This document shows positions 16,841-25,454 of a stretch of DNA of 64,000 nt, in pieces. Position 1 is the first letter of the stretch. Every line of letters starts with the position of its first letter. A program made the translations under genes and the position numbers. The stretch comes from JALOAT01 sp041687015 (GTDB lineage Bacteria; Pseudomonadota; Gammaproteobacteria; Thiohalomonadales; Thiohalomonadaceae): positions 19,096 through 83,095 of the forward strand of contig JAWLCT010000011.1 in NCBI GenBank assembly GCA_041687015.1, written 5' to 3'. The notes beneath the pieces were generated by a model. That model did not search any database. It was not told where the DNA came from and worked only from the letters and a program-made list of their open reading frames with translations.

Positions 16841-17361
16841 AAACTGTACGCATCGTTATTTTGGGATTCTTGGTGTCGTTGCTGCTCGGGTGCGGTGCGG
16901 ATGCGCCGCGCCTCCAGGCCGGTGATGCGGCGCCGGCCTTTGAATTGGCGACACCGGAGGACACGGCCGTGCGGCTTGCGGACCTGCGCGGGCAAGTGGT
17001 TGCAGTACGTTTCTGGGCCGATTGGTGCCCGTACTGCAAGGACGAGATGACGGCGCTCGAACCCGTGTACCGACGCCTGCATGGGCAGGGGCTGGAGATC
17101 CTCGCCGTCAATGTGGCCCAGGACCGTGACACGGTGGTGCGTTTCATCAAACGCCTGGGCGTGACCTATCCGGCCCTGCTCGACGGTGAGTCGGAGGTGG
17201 CGCGTCGCTACGGCATCATCGGCTTGCCCACCACGGTGTTCGTGGATCGCACGGGGACGGTGCGCGGGAAAATCCTCGGTGAATCCGATGCCGAGAGTTT
17301 CGAGACCATGGTGCAGGCGCTGCTCGCTGAAACGGTGAACGACGAGGTGCCGCTTCCGTGA
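16837..17361 (+). CDS. TlpA/ResA-like thioredoxin lipoprotein
   Basis: A 174-residue redoxin with a lipoprotein signal (GFLVSLLLGCG; lipidated Cys about residue 19) and a thioredoxin fold carrying WADWCPYCKDEM as the active-site CxxC. The cis-Pro region GLPTTVFVDRTG is present. It should act in the periplasm as a disulfide reductase, for example keeping Cys pairs of copper-binding NosL or cytochrome maturation partners reduced. It overlaps both neighbours by 4 bp. Confidence 0.9.
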   Translation: MKTVRIVILGFLVSLLLGCGADAPRLQAGDAAPAFELATPEDTAVRLADLRGQVVAVRFWADWCPYCKDEMTALEPVYRRLHGQGLEILAVNVAQDRDTVVRFIKRLGVTYPALLDGESEVARRYGIIGLPTTVFVDRTGTVRGKILGESDAESFETMVQALLAETVNDEVPLP

Positions 17362-18044
17362 TGCTCGAAACGACGTTGGCCATGGCCTTCCTGGCCGGAT
17401 TGCTTGGCAGCGGTCACTGCATCGGCATGTGCGGCGGACTGGTGTGCGCCTTCTTCCTGGGCATGGGGGAGGGGGCGCGGCAGCCGCTGGCCTATGCTGC
17501 CTATCATGGAGCCCGCGTGCTGGTGTACGTCATCGTCGGCGTGTTGGCAGGGATGCTGGGTCTTGTGCTCACCTCCACCGGCATGGTGGGCAAGGCCCAG
17601 GCGATCCTCCAGATCTTCGCGGGTGTCGTGGTGATCCTGCTTGGGCTCGACATTCTCGGTATCGGACCATGGCGCCTGCGACTGAATTTGTTGCCCACCG
17701 CCTGGCTGCATGGCGCGGTGCGCCTGGCGGGTACCCGGCCTGTGGCCGGGGCCGCCGCAGGCGGTCTGCTCAACGGCATGATGCCCTGCTCACTGACCCT
17801 CGCCATGGCCGTCAAGGCGACCACCGCCCAGGGGCCGCTGGACGGCGGCCTGCTCATGCTCGCGTTCGGACTCGGTACGCTCCCATCCATGGTCTTCATC
17901 AGCATTTTGCTGGCGCGGCTGGGTGCTACGCGCCGCGCACAGTTGCTCAAACTGGCGGCGCTGTTCGTCATTGCGCTCGGCGTCGCCACGGTTTGGCAGG
18001 GGGCCACGTACTTCAGTGTGATGAAAGGACTGGCCAATTGGTAA
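17358..18044 (+). CDS. DsbD_2/SafE-type membrane protein (GHCxGMCGG motif)
   Basis: A 228-residue six-helix protein of the sulfite exporter TauE/SafE-labelled group that belongs to the DsbD_2 family. The N-terminal helix contains GSGHCIGMCGG, a Cys pair within the membrane, and the second repeat has NGMMPCSLT. Family members pass reducing power or copper across the inner membrane. A GTG at 17358 overlaps the tlpA stop; ATG 17361 is an alternative one codon later. Next to TlpA it could supply the thioredoxin with electrons. Confidence 0.85.
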   Translation: MMLETTLAMAFLAGLLGSGHCIGMCGGLVCAFFLGMGEGARQPLAYAAYHGARVLVYVIVGVLAGMLGLVLTSTGMVGKAQAILQIFAGVVVILLGLDILGIGPWRLRLNLLPTAWLHGAVRLAGTRPVAGAAAGGLLNGMMPCSLTLAMAVKATTAQGPLDGGLLMLAFGLGTLPSMVFISILLARLGATRRAQLLKLAALFVIALGVATVWQGATYFSVMKGLANW

Positions 18045-18093
18045 CGGCGACGGGTTCGCCGCTTCAGACGAGGCAATGGCCCGAGGAGGCATC

Positions 18094-18687
18094 ATGAAAC
18101 GACGGGAAGTATTGAAGGGTATGGTGGGAACGGTGGTGGTCGCCGGTACCGTCAGTCCGCAGGTTTTTGCCCAGGCCAACGCCGATGGCACGCCACTGCA
18201 GTTTATTCCCAAGACACCGCCGGATCCCAATCCGCTGGAAAACGAGTTGCAGAAATATCCGAAGTGCCCGTATTGCGGCATGGATCGGACGCAATGGCAT
18301 CACAGCCGGCATCTGGTGCACTACGAGGACGACCTGGTGGACGGCACCTGTTCCATCCACTGTGCGGCGCTCAGTCTCAGCCTGAACATGGATCGCGGAC
18401 CCAAGGCCATTTACGCGGCCGACTACGGCAGCAGGGAAAAGATAAAGCCGCTGGTAAACGTCGATCAGGCCACTTACCTCATCGGCAGCAAGATCAAGGG
18501 GACCATGACGGCACGCAGCAAAATTGCCTTCGCCAGCGAGGATGCGGCGAAACGCGTACGGCGTGAACAGGGTGGAAAACTCGGAAGCTTCGACGCTGCG
18601 CTCGCTGCCGCCCACGAGGACATGGCCAAAGACACGGCCATGATTCGCAAGCGCCGCGCCGAGCGACGGGCACGGCAGCAGAAGTGA
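18094..18687 (+). CDS. NosL-family copper chaperone with Tat-like signal
   Basis: A 197-residue protein preceded by a strong GAGGAGG site. The N-terminus MKRREVLKGMVGTVVVAG looks like a Tat signal (RRxxLK) ending at VFAQA. The NosL core shows KYPKCPYCGMDRTQWHHSRH and a later TCSIHC pair, giving several Cys/His/Met ligands for Cu(I). The C-terminus is a highly basic tail (RKRRAERRARQQK). It sits 49 bp after the DsbD_2 gene. No nosZ, nosD, nosF or nosY is in the window, so the client is unknown. Confidence 0.85.
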   Translation: MKRREVLKGMVGTVVVAGTVSPQVFAQANADGTPLQFIPKTPPDPNPLENELQKYPKCPYCGMDRTQWHHSRHLVHYEDDLVDGTCSIHCAALSLSLNMDRGPKAIYAADYGSREKIKPLVNVDQATYLIGSKIKGTMTARSKIAFASEDAAKRVRREQGGKLGSFDAALAAAHEDMAKDTAMIRKRRAERRARQQK

Positions 18688-18700
18688 GTTCCTTTTGAAA

Positions 18701-18724
18701 AGAGGGCGGCTGCGGCCGCCCTCT
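18701..18724 (+). terminator. Strong hairpin between the two nosL genes
   Basis: A perfect 10-bp stem AGAGGGCGGC / GCCGCCCTCT with a TGCG loop. No T-run follows, so it may reduce rather than end transcription, or protect the upstream mRNA end. Confidence 0.55.
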
Positions 18725-18740
18725 TCAGGTTGACGACGCC

Positions 18741-19226
18741 ATGAAGAAAAACATTATCGCGCTTTTTTTGTGGTGCAGCATGGCTGCGCCCGCTTTGGCC
18801 CTCACGCTACCGGATCCAGCCCCCACGGACACCTGCCCGGTGTGCGGCATGTTCGTTGCCAAGTACCCCGAGTGGGTGGCGACCGTGCTTTACCGCGATG
18901 GTCACGCCCATCATTTCGATGGTGCCAAGGACATGTTCAAGTACCTCCTCGATCTGGAGCGCTATGCACCGGGACATCGCGCGGAAGATATCGACGGCAT
19001 CGGCGTTACCGAATACTACGGCCTGCGGCGTGTGCCTGCGCGTGATGCGGTGTACGTGATCGGTTCCGACGTGCTGGGGCCCATGGGCCACGAGCTGGTC
19101 CCGCTGGTGAACGAGGATGAGGCGCGGGATTTCATGGCGGACCATGGCGGCACGCGAATGCTGCGCTTCGAGGACGTGGATGCGGCGTTGCTGCATGCGC
19201 TCGATGCAGGGGATTTCAGTCAGTGA
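18741..19226 (+). CDS. nosL: NosL-family copper chaperone (second copy)
   Basis: A 161-residue exported protein. A Sec signal peptide ends near APALA (about residue 20). The mature protein begins with the metal site DTCPVCGMFVAKYPEW, followed by DGHAHHFDGAKDMFKYLL and MGHELVPL, all typical NosL features. It probably delivers Cu(I) to a periplasmic enzyme. It differs strongly from the first NosL (shorter, Sec rather than Tat, no basic tail), so the two may pass copper in series. Confidence 0.9.
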   Translation: MKKNIIALFLWCSMAAPALALTLPDPAPTDTCPVCGMFVAKYPEWVATVLYRDGHAHHFDGAKDMFKYLLDLERYAPGHRAEDIDGIGVTEYYGLRRVPARDAVYVIGSDVLGPMGHELVPLVNEDEARDFMADHGGTRMLRFEDVDAALLHALDAGDFSQ

Positions 19227-19373
19227 GCGCGCCCTGCAGATTTCAAATGCGTGTTCGCACGATAGCCTTCACCACCACAGCTTACGCTTTTCGTGAAATC
19301 CATGATGGCGATCGTATCGTTCGGCCATAGGCTTTGCATAAGAGGGTCATCAAACGCCCTGGGAGGCATTGTC

Positions 19374-19790
19374 ATGGCGAGCGTGAAAGACACCATCGAC
19401 GTCAACGTGCCCGCGGCATTGGCGTACAGCTATTGGCTGCGGTTTGAGGATTTCCCGAAATTCATGGACAACGTGGAAGAGGTCAAGAAGCTCGATGATA
19501 AGCACATGCACTGGCGTGCGAAAGTCGCGGGCAAGAAGGAGGAGTGGGATGCGGAAGTGACGGACACCATCCCGGAACGCCGCATTGCCTGGCGCAGCAC
19601 CACCGGTGCGAAGAACAATGGGGCCGTGGAGTTCGAGCCGATCTCCAGCGATATCACGCGTATCGCCCTCGAACTCGATTATGAGCCCCAGGGCCTCATC
19701 GAGAAGACCGGCGAAAAGCTCGGCCTCGAAAAGCACGCCGTGCACAAGAATCTCGAGAACTTCAAGAACCTGGTGGAAAAGCGCACCTAA
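19374..19790 (+). CDS. SRPBCC/polyketide-cyclase-like protein (START-fold)
   Basis: A 138-residue cytosolic protein with GGGAGG before the ATG. The pattern DVNVPAALAYSYWLRFEDFP, then EVTDTIPERRIAWRS and GAVEFEPISSDITRI, is that of YndB/COG5637-type SRPBCC cyclase/dehydrase proteins. It probably binds a small hydrophobic ligand or membrane lipid; many relatives are stress linked. It stands alone with 147 bp upstream and a strong bidirectional hairpin downstream. Confidence 0.85.
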   Translation: MASVKDTIDVNVPAALAYSYWLRFEDFPKFMDNVEEVKKLDDKHMHWRAKVAGKKEEWDAEVTDTIPERRIAWRSTTGAKNNGAVEFEPISSDITRIALELDYEPQGLIEKTGEKLGLEKHAVHKNLENFKNLVEKRT

Positions 19791-19806
19791 CCGTCGATGC
19801 TGGTTG

Positions 19807-19856
19807 CCCACGCTGCACCCGGCTGCGTCGGAAACGCAGCCCGGGTAAGGCGTGGG
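19807..19856. terminator. Bidirectional hairpin between convergent genes
   Basis: Outer arms CCCACGC (19807-19813) and GCGTGGG (19850-19856) enclose a second stem ACCCGG-CTGCG / CGCAGCCCGGGT. It lies between the convergent SRPBCC and histidine kinase genes and could serve both. No clear T-run is visible. Confidence 0.5.
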
Positions 19857-19886
19857 CCGGAAATCTGACCTCCAGGCAGGCTGCCT

Positions 19887-21212
19887 TCAAGACTGCGCAT
19901 CGGCCGCGCAGGTCGGCAGATGCAGGCGCACACAGAGCCCACCATCCGGGGCATTCTCCGCAATGACGTGTCCCCCGTGGGCCTCCACCGCCTGCCGACT
20001 GATGGCAAGCCCAAGACCGAAACCGCCACGGCTGCGCTCGCGCGCCTCACCGACGCGCGTGAACGGCTGGAAGAGGCGGGCCAGCTCCTCCGCAGGAACA
20101 CCTTCCCCGTGATCGCGCACCGTGAGGGTGACGCCCGTGCCATCGACATCCATGCCTACGTCCACCGTCGCCCCTTCGGGCGTGTAACGCACCGCGTTAC
20201 GCAACACGTTTTCCACTGCGGAACGCAGCAGTACCGCATCGGCGTCGACGCAGACGTCGGTGGTCGGGGTGAACACCACCTGTTTGCCGGCCGCCTCGGC
20301 TTCGAAAGCAGCATCCTGCACCAGCGCAGCCAGCCACGTGGCGAGTTCCAGGGGCCGGCGCTTCAGATGCGTTTTGCCGGCTTCGAGGCGGGCCAGCGAC
20401 AGCACATCGGAGATCAAGTGCTCCAGCCTGTCGGCCTCGCGCCCGATGCGCTCCAGTTCCGCCTCAGCGGCGCCTTTCTTGCGTGCGAGTTCAAGGGCGA
20501 TGCGCAGGCGCGCCAACGGTGAGCGCAACTCATGCGATACATCGCGCAGCAGACGTCGTTGCGCTTCGAGCAGGTCGCGCACCCGATCCGCCATCAGGTC
20601 AAAATCGCGCGCCAGGGCGGCGATTTCATCACGGCCGGCGTAACCGGCGCGAGCCTCCAGATCGCCGCCGGCAATGGCTTGTGCGGCGCCGCGCAGACGG
20701 CGCAGCGGACGCGTGAGCAGCGTGGCCAGGCCGAAGGAAACCAGCCCGCTCACCGCCACGGCGATGCCGAGCCGGGTCAGGAAGGAAAGCCGGTGCGCGG
20801 CAGCCACCCGTACCACCGTGGCAAGCATGAGCGGCGGTTCCGTCGCAGGCACGGGGCGTACCACCGTGTACACACCCGGGACCACGCGATGCACGCCCGG
20901 TGCAAGCCCGTCCCTCAGATGTTCGCGCAAGCGGCGGGCGAAGGGCTGATTGGGCACCGGCAAACCCTGCGCGTCGAGCAGTAACAGTGGCGTACGCTCG
21001 CTGCGCGCCATGCCGCCCAGCCAGCGCCGCACCGCAGGCATGCCTTCGTCGGCGAGCAGTGTGGCCACGGTTTCGGCATGGGCGTCCGCACGCTCCACTG
21101 CCTGGGCGAGCGCATCGTCGCCGAGGGTGCGTTCGAGGGTGAACACCGACGCGCCCAGCAGGAGCGCCGCAATCCAGAAGGACAGAAATATTTTGGTGAA
21201 CAGCGAGCCCAT
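19887..21212 (-). CDS. Sensor histidine kinase, CpxA-like
   Basis: A 441-residue membrane kinase: helix about 5-25, periplasmic domain about 30-140, helix about 150-170, HAMP about 170-225, then HisKA with DVSHELRSPLARLR and HATPase with ENVLRNAVRYTP, DHGEGVP and GGFGLGLAI. The phospho-accepting His is in the SHELRSP motif. Topology and motif wording resemble CpxA envelope-stress kinases. The start overlaps the stop of the response regulator gene by one base, so the pair is one operon with the regulator first. Confidence 0.92.
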   Translation of the reverse strand: MGSLFTKIFLSFWIAALLLGASVFTLERTLGDDALAQAVERADAHAETVATLLADEGMPAVRRWLGGMARSERTPLLLLDAQGLPVPNQPFARRLREHLRDGLAPGVHRVVPGVYTVVRPVPATEPPLMLATVVRVAAAHRLSFLTRLGIAVAVSGLVSFGLATLLTRPLRRLRGAAQAIAGGDLEARAGYAGRDEIAALARDFDLMADRVRDLLEAQRRLLRDVSHELRSPLARLRIALELARKKGAAEAELERIGREADRLEHLISDVLSLARLEAGKTHLKRRPLELATWLAALVQDAAFEAEAAGKQVVFTPTTDVCVDADAVLLRSAVENVLRNAVRYTPEGATVDVGMDVDGTGVTLTVRDHGEGVPAEELARLFQPFTRVGEARERSRGGFGLGLAISRQAVEAHGGHVIAENAPDGGLCVRLHLPTCAADAQS

Positions 21213-21886
21213 CAGTGCAGCACGTACTGGTAACCGGCACCACGCACGGTTTCAATGCGCTGTGTGCCGTCGGGGAAGGGACCGAGTTTGCGGCGGATCT
21301 GGGTCATGTGGGTTTCGATGCGCCGATCGAAAGCCTGCAGTTCGCGGCCCAACGCCTCGGTGGCGAGGGTTTCCTTGGACACCACGCGACCGGCATCACG
21401 CATCAACACGGCCAGGAGGTTGAACTCGGCGCCGGTGAGTGCGACCGACCGGCCTGAAACGCTGACACGGCGGCCGGCGGGATCCAGCTCTACGTCGCCC
21501 ACCCGCAGTACGCCATGACCGGCGTCTCCGTGGCGTCGCAACAAGGCGCGCAGGCGTGCCACCAATACCCGCGGATTGGCGGGCTTGGCCACGTAGTCAT
21601 CTGCACCCAGTTCCAGGCCCAGCACCGTGTCGGTGTCCTCGCCCCGCGCGGTCAGCATGAGCACCGGCGGCTTGAGTTCGGGCTTGAGGTGCTTGAGCAC
21701 ATCGAAGCCGTTCATTCCGGGCAACATGATGTCGAGAATGACCGCGTCCCAGCCCGGCTCTGCGGCCCGTTCCACCGCAGTGCGGCCGTCATGCACGGAA
21801 ACCACGTCGAAACCCTCACCGGACAGGTAGTCCGAGAGCAGTTCGCAAAGCTCGATATCGTCATCAACCAGGAGAATTCGGGGCAT
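21212..21886 (-). CDS. OmpR/CpxR-family response regulator
   Basis: A 224-residue transcription factor. The receiver domain has the acidic pair VDDDIE, the phosphorylation site ILDIMLPGMNGFD (Asp about 51), LTARG and AKPANPR. The C-terminal winged helix shows VALTGAEFNLLAVLMRDAGRVVSKETL and a RKLG...VRGAGYQYV ending, as in OmpR/CpxR. Partner of the downstream kinase. The 154-bp divergent space to the UppS-like gene should hold its promoter. Confidence 0.93.
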   Translation of the reverse strand: MPRILLVDDDIELCELLSDYLSGEGFDVVSVHDGRTAVERAAEPGWDAVILDIMLPGMNGFDVLKHLKPELKPPVLMLTARGEDTDTVLGLELGADDYVAKPANPRVLVARLRALLRRHGDAGHGVLRVGDVELDPAGRRVSVSGRSVALTGAEFNLLAVLMRDAGRVVSKETLATEALGRELQAFDRRIETHMTQIRRKLGPFPDGTQRIETVRGAGYQYVLH

Positions 21887-22040
21887 GGCTCACCTCGCGG
21901 CCATTGTCACGCCAATGGCGCGATGCGAAAAGAGCAAAGGGGGGATACTTGCACTTCTTTGCATGCCTGCACTTTCACCAGAAGCGTCCGTGGCGGTGCC
22001 CCGCTGCCTATACTCGTAGCCAATCGGAAAGAGGGCGGCT

Positions 22041-22658
22041 ATGGCTCGGCAGCGTCTCCCTGAACACGTGGGTTTCATTCCCGACGGCAATCGGCGCTGG
22101 GCGGTCGCGCACGGGCTGGCGCGGGAACACGGCTATGCCCATGGCGTAAAGCCGGGCATTGCCCTTTTTGAAGCCTGCCGGGCTCGTGGCATCCCTGAGA
22201 TCTCCATCTTCGGTTTCACTCAGGACAATACGCGTCGCGCCACGGCGCAGACCAGGGGCTTCAGTGCCGCCTGCGTGGCATTCGCTCAAGCGATAGCCGC
22301 ACGTGGCGCGGCGCTGTTGGTGGTAGGGGATCCGGCATCGCGCGTGTTTCCGGACGAACTGCGACCGTTCCGGCGCCGCAGCAGTGGCGATGTGCGCGTG
22401 AACCTGTTGGTGAACTACGGCTGGGACTGGGACCTGCAGGGGTTGCGCGACGAAGGCACATTGCGCTCGCGGGAAATTTCACGCCTCGATCTCATTGTCC
22501 GCTGGGGCGGCGGCCGGCGCCTGAGCGGCTTTCTGCCGGTGCAGTCGGTGTATGCCGACTTCTACGTGGTGGAGGACTACTGGCCGGACTTTCATCCGGC
22601 CCATTTCGAACAGGCGCTGGCATGGTTTGCACTCCAGGACCGCACCCTGGGCGGTTGA
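22041..22658 (+). CDS. Short UppS-like cis-prenyltransferase
   Basis: A 205-residue protein of the undecaprenyl diphosphate synthase family, which normally has about 240-250 residues. The catalytic HVGFIPDGNRRWA motif is kept with its Asp. Later signatures are altered: the usual Y.GR.DI region reads VNYGWDWDL, and the RTSGE.RLSNFLLWQ region reads VRWGGGRRLSGFLPVQSVYA, followed by a conserved YWPDFHPA. It may make a different chain length or act on another substrate. It is not with the cdsA/dxr genes that flank the housekeeping uppS, so this is probably an extra paralogue. Confidence 0.8.
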   Translation: MARQRLPEHVGFIPDGNRRWAVAHGLAREHGYAHGVKPGIALFEACRARGIPEISIFGFTQDNTRRATAQTRGFSAACVAFAQAIAARGAALLVVGDPASRVFPDELRPFRRRSSGDVRVNLLVNYGWDWDLQGLRDEGTLRSREISRLDLIVRWGGGRRLSGFLPVQSVYADFYVVEDYWPDFHPAHFEQALAWFALQDRTLGG

Positions 22659-22683
22659 ACCCGCACCATGTGGGGCGGCATGC

Positions 22684-23553
22684 ATGCCGTCGTCCCGGGG
22701 AGGCGTGAGGCCCGTGGCGCGACGCTGGCGTGACCTGGCCGTTGCCGCGGCACTCATCGCGTGGGTCGGGACGGCCGATTTCCTGGTCGGGCCCGAGTTC
22801 ATCCTTGCCATTCTGTACCTGATACCCATCGGTTTCGCGGCCTGGCGTTTGGGGCGGCCGCTGGCCGTGCTGACCGCTATCGTGAGCTGGGGCCTGGCCG
22901 TGTACAGCTCCGGTGTGTTCGCTCTGCACCTGCCGCAGCACCCGGGCGGGGTGTTTCTGGACGTCGTGACCACACTGGCTTTCTTCGTCATTACGGCCCT
23001 GCTGCTCTCGCACCTGCGGGAAAAACAGGAACGATTGCAGGTCTTGGTGGACACGGACGTGGTCACCGGCGCGGCAAGTGCCCACGCGTTCTATCGCACC
23101 GCCACGCGGGAGCTGGCCCGCACCGCCCGCTACGGCCATCCTGTTACGCTCGCGTACCTGGATATCGACAACTTCAAGCACGTCAATGACACCTACGGAC
23201 ATGCGGCCGGCGACCGCCTGCTGCGTCGGGTTGCGGAAACCCTTCGTGAAAACATTCGCCAGGTGGACCAGGTGGCGCGACTTGGCGGTGACGAGTTCGT
23301 TATCCTGTTCCCCGAAGCGGATGAGGCGGCGGCGCGCCAGGTGCTGCCCAAGCTGCGCGACCGCCTGCTTGCGAGGATGCAAATGGAAAACTGGCCCGTC
23401 ACGTTCAGCGTGGGTACCGTGAGTTGCAGTCAGGCGTGCCCGGATTTGGAGCAACTGCTGCGCGAGGCGGACGAACGCATGTATTCGGTCAAGAATACTG
23501 GCAAGAACGGCATCGCCTACGGACGCGCCACACCACCCGAGGCGCGCACATGA
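22684..23553 (+). CDS. Membrane diguanylate cyclase (GGDEF)
   Basis: About 289 residues from ATG 22684; GTG starts at 22705 and 22714 are also possible. Three to four hydrophobic helices (about residues 15-105) form a short membrane sensor, then a GGDEF domain with YLDIDNFKHVNDTYGHAAGD and RLGGDEFVILF. The allosteric I-site RQVD lies five residues before GGDEF, so product inhibition is expected. It should synthesise c-di-GMP from two GTP. The DUF192 gene overlaps its stop by 4 bp. Confidence 0.9.
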   Translation: MPSSRGGVRPVARRWRDLAVAAALIAWVGTADFLVGPEFILAILYLIPIGFAAWRLGRPLAVLTAIVSWGLAVYSSGVFALHLPQHPGGVFLDVVTTLAFFVITALLLSHLREKQERLQVLVDTDVVTGAASAHAFYRTATRELARTARYGHPVTLAYLDIDNFKHVNDTYGHAAGDRLLRRVAETLRENIRQVDQVARLGGDEFVILFPEADEAAARQVLPKLRDRLLARMQMENWPVTFSVGTVSCSQACPDLEQLLREADERMYSVKNTGKNGIAYGRATPPEART

Positions 23554-24032
23554 GGCGTTGGCCCGGATGGGTGGTCGCCGTGTTGCTCAGTCTGCCCGCG
23601 GGGACGCAGGCCGATGAGGAGGCTGTGACGACGCAGTCCCTGCGGATAGAGAGTCGTTCCGGGGTCTTCCATCTGCGTGTGGAGATTGCCGATACACCCG
23701 CGCAACGCGCCCGCGGTCTCATGGAGCGCGCCAGCCTCGCATCGGACGCCGGGATGCTGTTCCTGTACGACAGGCCCCAGCCGGGCAATGCCGGCTTCTG
23801 GATGTACAAGACGCGCATTCCTCTCGACATCGCCTTTCTCGATGCGGCGGGCCGCATCCAGGCGATACGCACCATGGCTCCGTGCCTCAGCGAAACCGGA
23901 TTCGACTGCCCGAGCCATCGTCCCCGCGTGCCCTATGTCGCTGCGCTCGAGGTCAACGGCGGTTACCTGTCTGCCCGCGGGATCCGCCCCGGGGATCGCG
24001 TGGTCTACGGCAAAAAACGGGAAGCCGAGTGA
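23550..24032 (+). CDS. DUF192 exported protein
   Basis: A 160-residue protein with a signal peptide (VVAVLLSLPAGTQA) and a DUF192 domain: ADTPAQRARGLMER, GMLFLYDRPQPGNAGFWMYK, PLDIAFLDAAGRI and AALEVNGGY. Members are small periplasmic or cytosolic beta proteins of unknown function, often near stress or cold-shock genes. Its start overlaps the GGDEF gene by ATGA. Confidence 0.88.
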   Translation: MRRWPGWVVAVLLSLPAGTQADEEAVTTQSLRIESRSGVFHLRVEIADTPAQRARGLMERASLASDAGMLFLYDRPQPGNAGFWMYKTRIPLDIAFLDAAGRIQAIRTMAPCLSETGFDCPSHRPRVPYVAALEVNGGYLSARGIRPGDRVVYGKKREAE

Positions 24033-24035
24033 TCC

Positions 24036-24515
24036 ATGGGTGAGGGCGCACGGAGCGGGGTTCACTTCGGCCTGACCTCGGGCGTGATTACCACGCTCGG
24101 GCTCATCGTGGGACTGCATGCAGGCACCGAGTCGTTGCAAGCCGTGGTCGGCGGCATTATCACCGTTGCGGTGGCGGATGCCATGTCGGACGCCCTGGGC
24201 ATTCACATTTCCAAGGAATCGGAGAGCCACTTGTCCGTTCGCCAGGTCTGGCACGCGACGATAGCGACCTTCATAGCGAAGTTCGTGATGGCGGCGACCT
24301 TTCTCGTCCCGGTGTTGCTGCTGCCCTTGCCCGCTGCGGTTCTGGCAAGTGTCGTCTGGGGGTTGCTGGTGGTGGGCATCCTGAGTTTCCGATTGGCCCG
24401 TGATCGACAGGTGGCGGTGCTGCCTGTGGTGGGGGAACACGTGGGCATCGCAGTGCTGGTCGTCATCGTGACCCAGGCGCTGGGCGAGGCCATCGCCCAT
24501 ATGTTTTCGACCTGA
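24036..24515 (+). CDS. VIT1/CCC1-like small membrane protein
   Basis: A 159-residue protein with four to five helices. FGLTSGVITTLGLIVGLHAG and AVADAMSDALGIHISKESES resemble the short bacterial and archaeal VIT family that may carry Fe/Mn into or out of the cytoplasm. It lacks the full five-helix plus metal-binding domain of eukaryotic VIT1. It lies 3 bp after the DUF192 gene and probably shares its transcript. Confidence 0.75.
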   Translation: MGEGARSGVHFGLTSGVITTLGLIVGLHAGTESLQAVVGGIITVAVADAMSDALGIHISKESESHLSVRQVWHATIATFIAKFVMAATFLVPVLLLPLPAAVLASVVWGLLVVGILSFRLARDRQVAVLPVVGEHVGIAVLVVIVTQALGEAIAHMFST

Positions 24516-24534
24516 AGCGCGCAACCAGGCAAGG

Positions 24535-24942
24535 TCAGGCGCGCTGCCATACCTCGCCCAGGTGTTTGGGCAGCATCGTCCGCACCGCGCTGATCTGCTT
24601 GTCCGGCAGTGCCTGTTTCATGGCGGCGAACACGGCTTCGGTGGCGCGTGCCGCATCGTCCTCGGAGAGCGCCGCTTCGCGGCCTACGGTGAGGAAGAAT
24701 TCCGGCGCGTCCTGGTGACGCTCGGCCGGCCGCGTGGGGGAATGGAATTCCTTCAGGTAGGCCGTATCGAAGGACAGACCCACCACTTCACCGGGCAGCT
24801 CCGAGAACAGGGCCTGCACTTCCTCGTGGGGGAGTCGGCGGCGCAGGTGATAAAGCACCGCATGGGCGGCGCCGCGCATTTGTTCGTCCGAGGCGGGCTG
24901 CCACTTTTGTCGGATGTGTTCCCAGAACATATCGGCGGCCAT
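24535..24942 (-). CDS. DUF2267 protein
   Basis: A 135-residue soluble helical protein. Duplicate helical units with LYHLRRRLPHEEVQALFSEL and LPDKQISAVRTMLPKHLGEV are characteristic of DUF2267. The frame is open far upstream, but ATG 24942 gives the normal family N-terminus. Function unknown. It points against the VIT-like gene and lies 29 bp after the HAD gene on the same strand, probably in one transcript with it. Confidence 0.82.
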   Translation of the reverse strand: MAADMFWEHIRQKWQPASDEQMRGAAHAVLYHLRRRLPHEEVQALFSELPGEVVGLSFDTAYLKEFHSPTRPAERHQDAPEFFLTVGREAALSEDDAARATEAVFAAMKQALPDKQISAVRTMLPKHLGEVWQRA

Positions 24943-24971
24943 GAGCGGACTCCGCAGACGCACCCCTGTCT

Positions 24972-25454
24972 TCAGTCTAGCGCCCCACGGGCGAAGAACG
25001 CGTTGGCATGCCGGAACGGAATGCGTGCACGCCGCGCCGCTTCCTGATCGCATGGCGCATCGCCCACGAATACCGCCTCTGCGGCCGGTATGCGAAAGTG
25101 CGCCAGCGCACGCAGCAACATCCCGGGGGCCGGCTTCCGACAGGCGCAACCAGCCCCTTCGGGATGCGGACAGAATGCGATGAAGGGTGCGGGACGGAGG
25201 GGGCCGGCGGCCGCCAGGGCGAGATCCACCAGCAGGCGCCGGGCCAGGTTGGCCGACAACAATCCATAGCCCACGTGGTCCTGGTTGGAAGTGATGGCGA
25301 GATAGGGTCCGCGCGGACTCCAGGGGATTTGCGCCAGGCGCGCGCGCACCCCCGGCAACAATTCCCATTCGGCGACACCGTGCGGGCACGGCTGGCCCGT
25401 GGTGGTCCGCCGCAAGGTATCGTCCGCGTCGAAGATGTACAGCCGGGGTCTCAT
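24972..25454 (-). CDS. HAD-family phosphatase, GmhB-like (histidinol-P/heptose-bisP type)
   Basis: A 160-residue HAD phosphatase. Motif I is FDADDTL (nucleophile Asp), motif II ITSNQ, and a zinc loop CPHPEGAGCACRKPAPGM carries Cys/His ligands as in GmhB. Motif IV is FVGDAPCDQEAA. Typical substrates are heptose bisphosphate or other sugar phosphates. It overlaps the upstream PRTase-like/kinase-like gene by 4 bp, so its substrate may be the product of that protein rather than LPS heptose; no other heptose genes are nearby. Confidence 0.85.
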   Translation of the reverse strand: MRPRLYIFDADDTLRRTTTGQPCPHGVAEWELLPGVRARLAQIPWSPRGPYLAITSNQDHVGYGLLSANLARRLLVDLALAAAGPLRPAPFIAFCPHPEGAGCACRKPAPGMLLRALAHFRIPAAEAVFVGDAPCDQEAARRARIPFRHANAFFARGALD

